64,000 nt of DNA from an uncultured Bacteroidales bacterium (lineage in GTDB: Bacteria; Bacteroidota; Bacteroidia; Bacteroidales; UBA932): NCBI GenBank assembly GCA_934726455.1, contig CAKVDS010000002.1:1-64000 (forward strand). Direction: 5' to 3'. This document shows positions 1 to 6,495 of the stretch, in pieces. Positions within the stretch are counted from its first letter, which is position 1. Each line of letters starts with the position of its first letter. The position numbers were made by a program, and so were the translations under genes. A model generated the notes under the pieces. It worked only from the letters and a program-made list of their open reading frames with translations, did not search any database and was not told where the DNA came from.

Positions 1-39
1 ATTTCCTTTGCGTTTCTTGGTTTTCGCAAAGGTATTTCA

Positions 40-363
40 TCAGGCTTTCACGACCTTACGGTAAAATGGTTGTTTACCCATGATATTCTCTTTTGTTAAT
101 TCACCGTGTATCTCATGTGCCTCTTCTTTTATTGCTTGAATAGTCCTCTCATAACTATCCTCCGCTCCGCTACCAAAGATATCAACTACAATTTCAAGAA
201 ATTGCTTCGCATTAAGCAACAACACCTTCGAACTGAAAGTCTTGTCAAGTATACCTTTCTTTTCTTCAACCATCCTTTCTATCAAGTTCTGGGTGTGAGG
301 ATCTGATACAACCACTTTGATTTTTCCTTCACTGATATTTCCATCTCCTACCGGCGCACTCAT
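40..363 (-). CDS. Hypothetical protein, 107 aa
   Basis: I do not recognise this protein. It is a soluble, lysine- and glutamate-rich sequence with no signal peptide or membrane segment, and two helix-rich stretches (about residues 24-40 and 70-90). It lies on the same strand as the accessory genes to its right. The reading frame extends a few sensible-looking codons upstream of this ATG (ERIVAAL just before the start) until a stop. A separate ATG at 425-427 opens a short ORF in another frame that ends in protein-like sequence, so the gene may be a frameshifted or 5'-truncated remnant. It belongs to the patchwork left of rfbC and its function is unknown. Confidence 0.45.
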   Translation of the reverse strand: MSAPVGDGNISEGKIKVVVSDPHTQNLIERMVEEKKGILDKTFSSKVLLLNAKQFLEIVVDIFGSGAEDSYERTIQAIKEEAHEIHGELTKENIMGKQPFYRKVVKA

Positions 364-504
364 CAGAGCAGCAACGATTCGTTCCGTTAGCAGTCAATTT
401 TTGGACATCACTGTAAATCAAGCGCATAGGTAGCGCCGGACATACCAGAGAGGCCGCCGTTGACCGTTTTTCAGTATTTTTTCGTGTGATTTTTCTTGAT
501 TTTT

Positions 505-1004
505 CTATGCCGCCGACAGCTTCAGCAGCGCCCGGTGCTTGCTGCCGCCCGTCACCATGTCCTCGAAGAAGTCCCCCAGGAACTTCCACACCGACACGCC
601 AGCCAGCTTCACCGATCGCCGCCAGCTTTCGCTTCCGCAATCACGGGGGCCAGAACCCCCACGAGTTCAAGGAAGTCCATCGGAGAGCGATAGTCTATGA
701 AGGTCAGGGCGCTGTCAAGATCGTTGACGGTATAGTGAATGAATTCCACCGACTCGTCCGGTTTATCACAATCAATGTCGCCGAATGTCTCCCTGAAACG
801 CTCGATGAACATTGAGCCCACGTTCGGATTGCGGTCAATCCACTTCGCAAAAGCCTCACATACTTTCGCCTGTCCTATATGATTCAGCGCACGGATGTCC
901 TCCAACAACGGAACTGCGCAGAAGTATGATGTCGACATAGCAGTGTTCATTGTATTGTCGTGAATTTCTTGGGAAATCAGAAAAGTTTTGTACCTTTGTG
1001 ACAT
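505..1004 (-). pseudogene. Frameshifted hypothetical gene
   Basis: The first part of the frame (from 1004, or from the later ATG at 950) reads as a normal soluble protein of about 110-130 aa and stops with TGA near 609. Directly across that stop, in the -1 frame, protein-like sequence continues (KLAGVSVWKFLGDFF, then SKHRALLKLSAA) and ends at a stop at 505-507. This shows directly that one ancestral C-terminus is now split from its N-terminus by a single-base change near 610-620. I see no slippery heptamer, so I favour decay over programmed frameshifting. I do not recognise the family. The sequence is helical, acidic and without membrane segments. Confidence 0.55.
968..998 (+). promoter_or_regulatory. 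Bacteroidota-type promoter, orphan
   Basis: CTTG at 968-971, then 19 nt, then TACCTTTG at 991-998, an almost exact match to the sigma-ABfr consensus. It faces right on the plus strand, although every sizeable gene here is on the minus strand. The only plus-strand coding candidate downstream is a 38-codon ORF at 1077-1193. Confidence 0.5.
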
Positions 1005-1076
1005 AAAGGATTTTCAACTGTGAGAGATAAGCGCCTCGCAAACGTTGACAAAACAAAACAGAGTATTTATTCTATC

Positions 1077-1193
1077 ATGAATGGGTACTCTGTATTTTTT
1101 GACCTACCGGATGACTGCTTGTGCAAAGCCGCTACGACTGCAGATAAGTTGTTACCTGTTCCTCAAGTTCAAGAAGGTCGCGGGTGTCTTTAG
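1077..1193 (+). CDS. Short ORF or gene remnant, 38 aa
   Basis: ATG at 1077 opens 38 codons ending at TAG 1191-1193. The peptide is well-behaved (it includes FFDLPDDCLCKAATTADKLL) and lies 80 nt downstream of a good plus-strand promoter. Its middle (DCLCKAA) recurs as DCLRKAA in plus-strand translation at 2072-2094, where the DNA matches 21 of 23 bases. This suggests a repeated cassette end or the tail of a lost gene rather than chance. It overlaps the end of the minus-strand HepT-like remnant, so at most one of the two is likely to be functional. Confidence 0.25.
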   Translation: MNGYSVFFDLPDDCLCKAATTADKLLPVPQVQEGRGCL

Positions 1194-1206
1194 CTGGTTC
1201 TCTCAT
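1132..1206 (-). pseudogene. Possible truncated HEPN toxin (HepT-like) start
   Basis: Immediately after the MNT gene, in the overlapping frame where the HEPN partner of an MNT/HEPN pair normally begins, ATG at 1206 opens a 24-codon ORF starting MREPAKDTRDLLEL. That opening resembles the N-terminus of HepT-like HEPN RNases, which often start MRE followed by a basic residue and a helix. It stops at 1132-1134. The rest of a HEPN domain, including the RxxxxH motif, is absent. I infer a toxin gene cut off by recombination. The identification rests on position and a few residues only. Confidence 0.35.
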
Positions 1207-1486
1207 ATATCAGAATCTTGTCGCGTTCTGCGGTTTCACGGGCAAAAGGAAGAAGAGTCCCTTCGGAAACGAGGTCAACCTTCCGGCCTAGGAGCTCCTC
1301 AAGATCACTCCACATCCCGAAATATTTCAAACCGACAGGCTGGCTCTTATCCAGAAGTACTATGATGTCAACATCGCTATCTGCCGTTTCTTCACCTCTG
1401 GAGAATGAGCCGAACAGCCAAGCCTTCAGCACAGGTTGGGTGCCGAAATACTGATTCAACGCCTTTATAATCGTCTGCCGGTTCAT
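1190..1486 (-). CDS. MNT-type minimal nucleotidyltransferase (antitoxin-like)
   Basis: A small protein of about 98 aa with the nucleotidyltransferase signature GSFSRGEETADSDVDI: the GS helix followed by the D-x-D metal-binding pair. Single-domain MNT proteins of this size are the antitoxin halves of MNT/HEPN (MntA/HepT) systems, where they modify the HEPN toxin with nucleotides. Here no complete HEPN gene follows. The gene instead sits directly behind a YafQ-like toxin, with which it is probably cotranscribed. ATG at 1486 (MNRQTIIKAL) gives the usual family N-terminus; ATG at 1504, 2 nt after the toxin stop, is the alternative. Confidence 0.8.
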   Translation of the reverse strand: MNRQTIIKALNQYFGTQPVLKAWLFGSFSRGEETADSDVDIIVLLDKSQPVGLKYFGMWSDLEELLGRKVDLVSEGTLLPFARETAERDKILIYERTS

Positions 1487-1506
1487 ATTTGTCTGACAAC
1501 GCATAC

Positions 1507-1791
1507 TCACTTTTTAAAGAGATCCGAATGCGAACCTGTACGGAAAAGATTCAGTATGTGTAATTCTCCTTTGTCCTCTTTTTCATACACCAAAAGCCAG
1601 TCAGGTTCAATATGACACTCCCTGCAACTGGCATATTTCCCCGATAAGGCATGATCATGATTTTCCGGGCCCAAAGGAAGATCACTTGCCAAGTTATAGA
1701 TGATCTTATTGAGCTTTTCTTCCGGCAAATTCCGCTTGCGAGCTAGTTTAAGATCTTTCTTATACTGCCCGGAAAATATAATTGTCCTCAT
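1507..1791 (-). CDS. YafQ-like mRNA interferase toxin
   Basis: 94 aa, the usual size for RelE/YafQ ribosome-dependent mRNA endonucleases. It has the basic N-terminal helices (YKKDLKLARKR), the H-x-EPDWLLVY strand and the terminal RTGSHSDLF segment, which carries the catalytic His seen as TGTHSDLF in YafQ. Its start overlaps the antitoxin stop by 4 nt (ATGA-type coupling at 1788-1791), so the order is antitoxin then toxin, as in dinJ-yafQ. It is expected to cleave mRNA on the ribosome unless bound by the upstream antitoxin. Confidence 0.88.
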   Translation of the reverse strand: MRTIIFSGQYKKDLKLARKRNLPEEKLNKIIYNLASDLPLGPENHDHALSGKYASCRECHIEPDWLLVYEKEDKGELHILNLFRTGSHSDLFKK

Positions 1792-1979
1792 AAGGACTTG
1801 ACTGCATTCAAATAATCCTCAAAGGACTCGCATCGGGTACCACCGCCACTACGAATCTCCTTTATCGCCGCAACGGTATCATCGTCAGGCTCATCTATAA
1901 CTCCAAGATTACGCAAATAATCAACAAGGCTACGACCCGCCTTTGTGCGCTCATTGATCGTGATAGTGTAAGTTGCCAT
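1788..1979 (-). CDS. DinJ/RelB-like antitoxin
   Basis: 63 aa: a strand-forming N-terminus (TYTITINERTKAG) that could dimerise and bind DNA, then an acidic, helical C-terminus that would wrap around the toxin. Position and coupling to the YafQ-like gene make it the cognate antitoxin. It is the first gene of the operon, so the palindrome-poor promoter just upstream is probably autoregulated by this protein with the toxin. No helix-turn-helix is visible; a ribbon-helix-helix-like fold is the expectation for the family. Confidence 0.8.
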   Translation of the reverse strand: MATYTITINERTKAGRSLVDYLRNLGVIDEPDDDTVAAIKEIRSGGGTRCESFEDYLNAVKSL

Positions 1980-1999
1980 AATACATATTCTTATTGTTG

Positions 2000-2030
2000 C
2001 AAAGATAATGCTTATTCAACTGATTTACAA
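2000..2030 (-). promoter_or_regulatory. Promoter of the DinJ/YafQ-like operon
   Basis: On the minus strand, ATTG (complement of 2028-2031), then 20 nt, then TATCTTTG (complement of 2000-2007). This is a good -33/-7 pair for the Bacteroidota primary sigma factor. The antitoxin ATG is at 1979, leaving a short leader. Confidence 0.7.
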
Positions 2031-2035
2031 TCCCG

Positions 2036-2094
2036 CTTCACAGTCCATTCGAGGGTGTTCACGCCGTCCTTATGACTGCTTACGCAAAGCCGCT
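2036..2094 (-). pseudogene. 3' fragment of an AAA/PD-(D/E)XK gene plus repeat
   Basis: The minus-strand translation reads HKDGVNTLEWTVK, nearly the same as the C-terminal end KDGVNTLDWEVK of the intact AAA/PD-(D/E)XK protein at 4,871-6,436, and the DNA is similar over about 30 bases. It is joined to the 23-base sequence (2072-2094) that also occurs at 1111-1133 with two mismatches. I read it as the scar of an earlier copy of that gene family, lost by recombination. Confidence 0.5.
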
Positions 2095-2106
2095 CCTCCT
2101 GACGCA

Positions 2107-2164
2107 TCTGCCAGCCTGATGGCCGCTTCTTTCTCATCCGGACAGCCAAGGGGAGGTGTTTTCG
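2107..2164. repeat. 58-bp direct repeat, copy 1
   Basis: Identical over 58 bases to 3863-3920 in the same orientation, starting TCTGCCAGCC and ending GGTGTTTTCG. The two copies bracket rfbC and the rhuM-like gene (2,188-3,790). The minus-strand translation through the copies is protein-like (CPDEKEAAIRLA), so each is probably a leftover piece of the same gene. Confidence 0.85.
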
Positions 2165-2187
2165 AAAGAGGACGCCTCCCTGCGGTG

Positions 2188-2769
2188 TTATAAGCACTCC
2201 GGATAAAGGTCTACATCTACTGAAAACGGACTCTCGAAGTCCTTCAGCAACGGGTGCTTAGTGTCTTTGTCGCTCAGGATGGCGTGCTCCGTTGGGATGC
2301 GCCAGTCGATGCCGAGACTGCTGTCCAGAATGCTGATGCCGCCGTCGGCTTCGGGGTGGTAGAAGTTGTCACACTTGTACTGGAACACAGCCGTCTCGCT
2401 CAAGACGGCAAAGCCATGTGCAAAGCCTCGCGGGATAAAGAACTGGCGGTGGTTGTCTTCCGTCAGTTCGACCGCCACGTGCTGCCCGTAGGTGTGGCTT
2501 CCACGGCGGATGTCCACGGCCACGTCAAGCACCCTGCCGCGAACGCAGCGCACAAGCTTGCTCTGGGCGAACGGCGGCGCCTGAAAATGCAGGCCGCGCA
2601 TCACCCCGTAGACGGACTTCGACTCGTTGTCCTGCACGAAGTTGATCTTCCTTACCTTCTGCTCGAACTCCCTCTGCGAGAAGCTCTCGAAGAAGTATCC
2701 ACGCGCATCCTCGAACACCTTTGGTTCAATGATAAGCACACCTTCTATATTAGTCTTTATCACTTCCAT
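2188..2769 (-). CDS. rfbC: dTDP-4-dehydrorhamnose 3,5-epimerase
   Basis: 193 aa, full length for RmlC. It epimerises C3 and C5 of dTDP-4-dehydro-6-deoxy-glucose, the third step to dTDP-L-rhamnose. Visible family marks are RGYFFESF near residue 23, the MRGLHFQ segment with the catalytic His, the GRVLDVAVDIRRGS strand, and FIPRGFAHGF. rfbA, rfbB and rfbD are not in the window. It is on the same strand as the UpxY-like and Ugd genes and probably belongs to that polysaccharide locus, now separated from them by accessory genes. The 58-bp direct repeat begins just past its 3' end. Confidence 0.95.
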   Translation of the reverse strand: MEVIKTNIEGVLIIEPKVFEDARGYFFESFSQREFEQKVRKINFVQDNESKSVYGVMRGLHFQAPPFAQSKLVRCVRGRVLDVAVDIRRGSHTYGQHVAVELTEDNHRQFFIPRGFAHGFAVLSETAVFQYKCDNFYHPEADGGISILDSSLGIDWRIPTEHAILSDKDTKHPLLKDFESPFSVDVDLYPECL

Positions 2770-2860
2770 ATATCAGCTAAATATGCGCGTCAACTTTTAG
2801 CACGTATCAGTCAGCAGCCAATTTTGGGTACCGATGTAAAACAGCTCATAGCATTACACA

Positions 2861-3790
2861 CTATTCAACCTGCGAAAGGATCACCTCCGGCGATGTTCCC
2901 ATGAGAGTGATGGCAGAGATCTTGTGACCTCCGTTGGCGTCAAGTGAGTGGCCACAATGATAAAGCCGATCATCTATGATGAGCCAGCGATCGTGTGATT
3001 CGTTGCGCCATTTGCGTATGGCTATATGAGTGTTTGGGAACAAGCGATCGTGCTCACTCATCAAGCGCTGCATGCCCTTTCCGACACCGGAAGTATAGAC
3101 GACAGCCTCAACACCACTGTCACGGACATCAAGTATGTCAAGCGTCAGAGCAGACACATAACCATCTATTACTATGGCCCGATGGGCTGCTGTCCGGACG
3201 AGGTTCTCAAGAGCAACTCGTGCAGTATAGAAGTCGCCTTCAAAAAACACCATCTCGGCGGGAGGTGTGGATGTGCGGATAAAGAAGTCAAGCTGCTGTT
3301 GCTGCCGGTCCTGAGTATCTTCGATATGCGTCATACGTTTGTCCATGCTCTCCTGCAAGGCTACAATGTGACGGTTGACCGAATATCCCTTGAGGAGATG
3401 GTCACGTAGAACCGTATTGGCCCATCTGCGAAACTGGATACCTCGGCTGGACTTAACACGATAACCTACAGAAAGGATTACGTCAAGGTTATAATGCTCT
3501 ACCAAGTATGTTTTCCCATCAGCGGCAGTTGTCGCAAAAATTGCGACAACTGAATTTGCGCTGCCCATTTGAGCAGCAGATTCTTGCGCAAGTTCCTCAC
3601 GAAGGGCATTATTGATATGTTTACCGATTGTCTTCACGTCTCTGTCAAAAAGACGCGCTATCTGATGGCGGTTAAGCCAAACGGTGTCATGCTCAAATCT
3701 CACTTCAAGAGAAAGCATCTCATCCGGCTGATACAGGACAATCTGAGAATCGTCAGCCATTGGCTGCACGTTGTTCGTGTCGTCAATCAT
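2861..3790 (-). CDS. RhuM-family protein with PLD-like C-terminal domain
   Basis: 309 aa. Residues about 15-170 match the virulence RhuM family (VWLNRHQIARLFDRDVKTIGKHINN, a helix-turn-helix-like segment, then HYNLDVILSVGYRVKS and GIQFRRWA). The C-terminal part has a strand-rich domain with HDRWLIID followed by HCGHSLDANGG, like a degenerate phospholipase D HxK motif with Arg in place of Lys. Such genes are common accessory genes, often near restriction or TA loci, and their role is unsettled. I start it at ATG 3790 because the in-frame TTG at 3812-3814 lies inside the -7 promoter element. Confidence 0.85.
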   Translation of the reverse strand: MIDDTNNVQPMADDSQIVLYQPDEMLSLEVRFEHDTVWLNRHQIARLFDRDVKTIGKHINNALREELAQESAAQMGSANSVVAIFATTAADGKTYLVEHYNLDVILSVGYRVKSSRGIQFRRWANTVLRDHLLKGYSVNRHIVALQESMDKRMTHIEDTQDRQQQQLDFFIRTSTPPAEMVFFEGDFYTARVALENLVRTAAHRAIVIDGYVSALTLDILDVRDSGVEAVVYTSGVGKGMQRLMSEHDRLFPNTHIAIRKWRNESHDRWLIIDDRLYHCGHSLDANGGHKISAITLMGTSPEVILSQVE

Positions 3791-3811
3791 AGTTTTGTGT
3801 TTATCTTGACA

Positions 3812-3844
3812 CAAAGATAATGGCTATTTCTTTGATTTCCAAAA
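3812..3844 (-). promoter_or_regulatory. Promoter of the rhuM-like gene
   Basis: Minus strand TTTTG (complement of 3840-3844), about 20 nt, then TATCTTTG (complement of 3812-3819). The -7 box ends about 22 nt before ATG 3790, which rules out the upstream TTG as the translation start. Confidence 0.75.
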
Positions 3845-3862
3845 GTACGTTGACCCGAATTC

Positions 3863-3920
3863 TCTGCCAGCCTGATGGCCGCTTCTTTCTCATCCGGACA
3901 GCCAAGGGGAGGTGTTTTCG
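3863..3920. repeat. 58-bp direct repeat, copy 2
   Basis: Exact second copy of 2107-2164. It lies between the promoter of the rhuM-like gene and the 3' end of the presumed PanT-type toxin. Confidence 0.85.
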
Positions 3921-3937
3921 CTATGATTGAGCAGAAA

Positions 3938-4327
3938 TCAGCAATGCCTATAAATGTCCCCGAATTGATATTCAATAAATACCACCTGAAAGACATTACC
4001 GGCCCTGTAACCAAGAAACGCATGGTTGTCACCGGCAGCTCGTAAAGCCAGCAAACCATCCACACCGGCAGGACAATTGTTCTGGGCTGCAGGGCTTAAC
4101 GAAACCAAAGAAATTTTTTCTGTTCCAAAGGAATGACGCTGAGCACATCTCAAGTCGCTCCAATCCAATAAACACAACCTTTTCAGCCGCTCTATATAAC
4201 CTATGAAGAACTTCCCGTCCCTTTCAGCCGACTTGTAACTGAGAGGTCTCAGTTCTGAGAAACCGAACACGACCCGGCTTGGTCCAACAGGCGGACGTTC
4301 CGGGCGCTGCTTCTTTATCTTCCCCAT
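3938..4327 (-). CDS. Small protein downstream of Panacea antitoxin, presumed toxin
   Basis: 129 aa, soluble and basic at the N-terminus. The pattern RPLSYKSAERDGKFF, ERLKRLCLLDW, RHSFGTEKI, LALRAAGDNHAFLGYR, FQVVFIEYQFGDIY is one I associate with a Bacteroidota family found next to SocA-like (Panacea) genes. It starts 10 nt after the Panacea stop, so the two are cotranscribed antitoxin first. The mechanism is not obvious from motifs; the strand-rich C-terminal half with conserved R, D, H and F residues would suit an RNase-like fold. Toxin activity is inferred from the partner, not seen. Confidence 0.65.
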   Translation of the reverse strand: MGKIKKQRPERPPVGPSRVVFGFSELRPLSYKSAERDGKFFIGYIERLKRLCLLDWSDLRCAQRHSFGTEKISLVSLSPAAQNNCPAGVDGLLALRAAGDNHAFLGYRAGNVFQVVFIEYQFGDIYRHC

Positions 4328-4337
4328 CTGCCGGATC

Positions 4338-4784
4338 TTACTCGAATTGGGTCTTGAAAAAATTCCGCATTGACTCCTTGCTGATCACAGTTCCCCTATC
4401 GTGAGGAACAGCCTCAAGCCAAGGCTTCTCGCCGTGAGTCCTGTTCATAAGCCCGATAGCGGAAAAATCTCTGAAAGCATCGAAAACCTGATTAAAGAGT
4501 TCCTCTTCCTCTGGACTCAGCACGACCGTATCACCGTCGAATGTCAACCCCACTGCACCCTGTTTTTTGTAGAAATCATACACGGACGGCACCACGGGTC
4601 CGTACATCCACGCCTCTATGTCCTCGTCAAAGAGAGGTGTCCCGAACTGGGCAAGATGATAACCTTGCTGATAATAAAGGAGTTTCTGAAGTTTCAAGTT
4701 CGTAAGCAACTCTCCACCATTTGCCTCATCACTCTGAGCCAGAGCAATAAGTTTCTTCGCAATCTCTACTGCTGAATACGACAT
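4338..4784 (-). CDS. Panacea-domain (SocA/DUF4065-like) antitoxin
   Basis: 148 aa from the ATG at 4784. It carries the Panacea signature: an N-terminal helix AVEIAKKLIALA, then TNLKLQKLLYYQQGYHLAQFG, PLFDEDIEAWMYGPVVPSVY, and a C-terminal helical segment. Panacea proteins act as antitoxins for many unrelated toxins, and some, such as SocA, are proteolytic adaptors. The frame is open further upstream to 4853, but those codons read as random sequence, so I use the start that gives the family N-terminus (MSYSAVEIAKK). The gene directly downstream is the likely toxin. Confidence 0.88.
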   Translation of the reverse strand: MSYSAVEIAKKLIALAQSDEANGGELLTNLKLQKLLYYQQGYHLAQFGTPLFDEDIEAWMYGPVVPSVYDFYKKQGAVGLTFDGDTVVLSPEEEELFNQVFDAFRDFSAIGLMNRTHGEKPWLEAVPHDRGTVISKESMRNFFKTQFE

Positions 4785-4870
4785 AATATTAAGTTTAAGA
4801 CTATCAAAACGCCAATACCCCATACAAAAAACATACCGCCACTTTCTTAACATCCGGTTTTCCCCACTGC

Positions 4871-6436
4871 CTACGGCTTCACTTCCCAGTCAAGGGTGTT
4901 CACGCCGTCCTTGACGGAGAAGTTCAGGCCGACCTCGATGACCTCCTTGCCTTTCATCTTGAAAGCATCGGCGTAACGCTTCGACTCTATCTGGTTCAGG
5001 GCCTGCTGAGCGCTGCCGTCGAATTTAAGCTCCATAACATAGACAGTGTCAGAGGTTTCAAGACTGATGTCGATCCGGCCCTTGGAGGTATGCTGCTCCA
5101 CCTGGATGTCGTAGTTCGTAAGCAGAGCAAATATGATATATAGCATCTGCTGATAATGCCCCTCATAGCGGGTATTGTCGCAATATGGCACGGTCTGGAG
5201 AAAGTCGGCAAGTATTGACAAGGCATCACATATCTTTCTTTTCTTGATCAGTAGCGACATCTTGGCTATGGTCGTGTTGCCTTTCATGTAGTTTCCGTCC
5301 AGATAATGCGGCAGCAAACTTTTAAATAGTCCTACATGAATCTCATTGTTAGGAACGTCCAACGTGTATAGTTTAGCCTCATTTTCATATCCTTTGATGG
5401 TCAGATATCCACTCTGATAAAGCAACGGAATGATTGTGGTCATAGTCTCCGTAGCGGCATCAAAATCTTCCTTTCCCACCTCCAGACACCTTCCGAACTC
5501 GGACGGCAAAAAATCAAATCTCCGCATCATCTCGATGAGGTACGTCGGGGTGCCTGAGCCGAACCAATAGGAGTCCATCTTCCCGTCTGCGAAGCAGTTG
5601 AGCAGACTGTAAGGATTGAGCACATCGGGCGAAGGCCAGCAGAAATGGTAACCATCATAGTTTCTCTTCAGCTCCGCTATCGTCTCCTCTCTGCTCAATT
5701 TCAACTTGGCGGCAAGTTCGTCAATATCGCCGCTCATCTGTGTGAGCATCTCATCCATGGTGATACCGCAGATGCCGGCATAGGCCTCGTCCATGCTCAC
5801 GTTCCTGATGTTGTTCAGTTCGCTGAAGATACTCAACTGAGAGAACTTGGTGATGCCCGTCAGGAACACGAAGCGGAGCATCGGCTCGCATACTTTCAGC
5901 GGGCTATAGAAGTTGCGCATCGTGTTGCGCAGCACCTCAAGGCCTGTCTTCTCATGGACCACATCAAGCAGAGGCGCATCATACTCATCGATAAGTACTA
6001 CCACCTGCTTGCCGGTCTTCCGGTACACCTCCATGATCAAATTGAGAAGCCTCACGTTAGGATCCGGAGAATCGCATTCAATGCCAAAGCGTTTTTCATT
6101 GTCATTCAAGATGAACAGCAGGTAACGTTCAAGCTGTTCTTTCTCCAGATGCTTGCCGCCGGCCATGCTGAAGTACAGCACAGGATATGACTCCCAATCC
6201 TTCTCCAGTCTCTCGATGGCAAGCCCCTTGAAGAGATCCTTCTTCCCTTCGAAATAACTACGGAAAGTAGACACCAGCAACGACTTGCCGAAACGGCGAG
6301 GACGGTTCAGAAAGAAATACGAACCGTCCGTGTGTGTCATGCGATAGACGTACTCCGTCTTGTCTATATAGAGATTTTCCTCTTTACGTATACGTTCAAA
6401 TGTCTGAATCCCTATGGGGTATAACTTCCTCGCCAT
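4871..6436 (-). CDS. AAA-ATPase / PD-(D/E)XK nuclease-like protein (DUF1703 type)
   Basis: 521 aa and complete. The N-terminus IGIQTFERIRKEENLYIDKT precedes a Walker A region (RPRRFGKSLL, about 45-54) and a Walker B (VVVLIDEYDAP, about 145-155), followed by a sensor region with FLTGITKFS. The last third has the PD-(D/E)XK-like core (GRIDIS then VYVMELKFDG) and ends KDGVNTLDWEVKP. Bacteroidales genomes carry many copies of this family. A nuclease role is predicted from the fold and the biology is unknown; defence or mobile-element functions are the usual suggestion. A fragment of a second copy remains at 2,036-2,072. Confidence 0.92.
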   Translation of the reverse strand: MARKLYPIGIQTFERIRKEENLYIDKTEYVYRMTHTDGSYFFLNRPRRFGKSLLVSTFRSYFEGKKDLFKGLAIERLEKDWESYPVLYFSMAGGKHLEKEQLERYLLFILNDNEKRFGIECDSPDPNVRLLNLIMEVYRKTGKQVVVLIDEYDAPLLDVVHEKTGLEVLRNTMRNFYSPLKVCEPMLRFVFLTGITKFSQLSIFSELNNIRNVSMDEAYAGICGITMDEMLTQMSGDIDELAAKLKLSREETIAELKRNYDGYHFCWPSPDVLNPYSLLNCFADGKMDSYWFGSGTPTYLIEMMRRFDFLPSEFGRCLEVGKEDFDAATETMTTIIPLLYQSGYLTIKGYENEAKLYTLDVPNNEIHVGLFKSLLPHYLDGNYMKGNTTIAKMSLLIKKRKICDALSILADFLQTVPYCDNTRYEGHYQQMLYIIFALLTNYDIQVEQHTSKGRIDISLETSDTVYVMELKFDGSAQQALNQIESKRYADAFKMKGKEVIEVGLNFSVKDGVNTLDWEVKP

Positions 6437-6495
6437 GGCCGTGTCTTTTGAATACTTGTGTAAAAGTATAACAAATAATCAAATAAGTCAAGGAC

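Noticed and set aside
505..1004. Programmed -1 frameshift in the broken gene
   Set aside because: No slippery heptamer or strong downstream hairpin is visible near 610-620; mutation or assembly error is simpler.
3791..3814. Eight extra N-terminal codons of the rhuM-like gene from a TTG at 3814
   Set aside because: The TTG is inside the -7 promoter element TATCTTTG, so it cannot be in the transcript; ATG 3790 is used.
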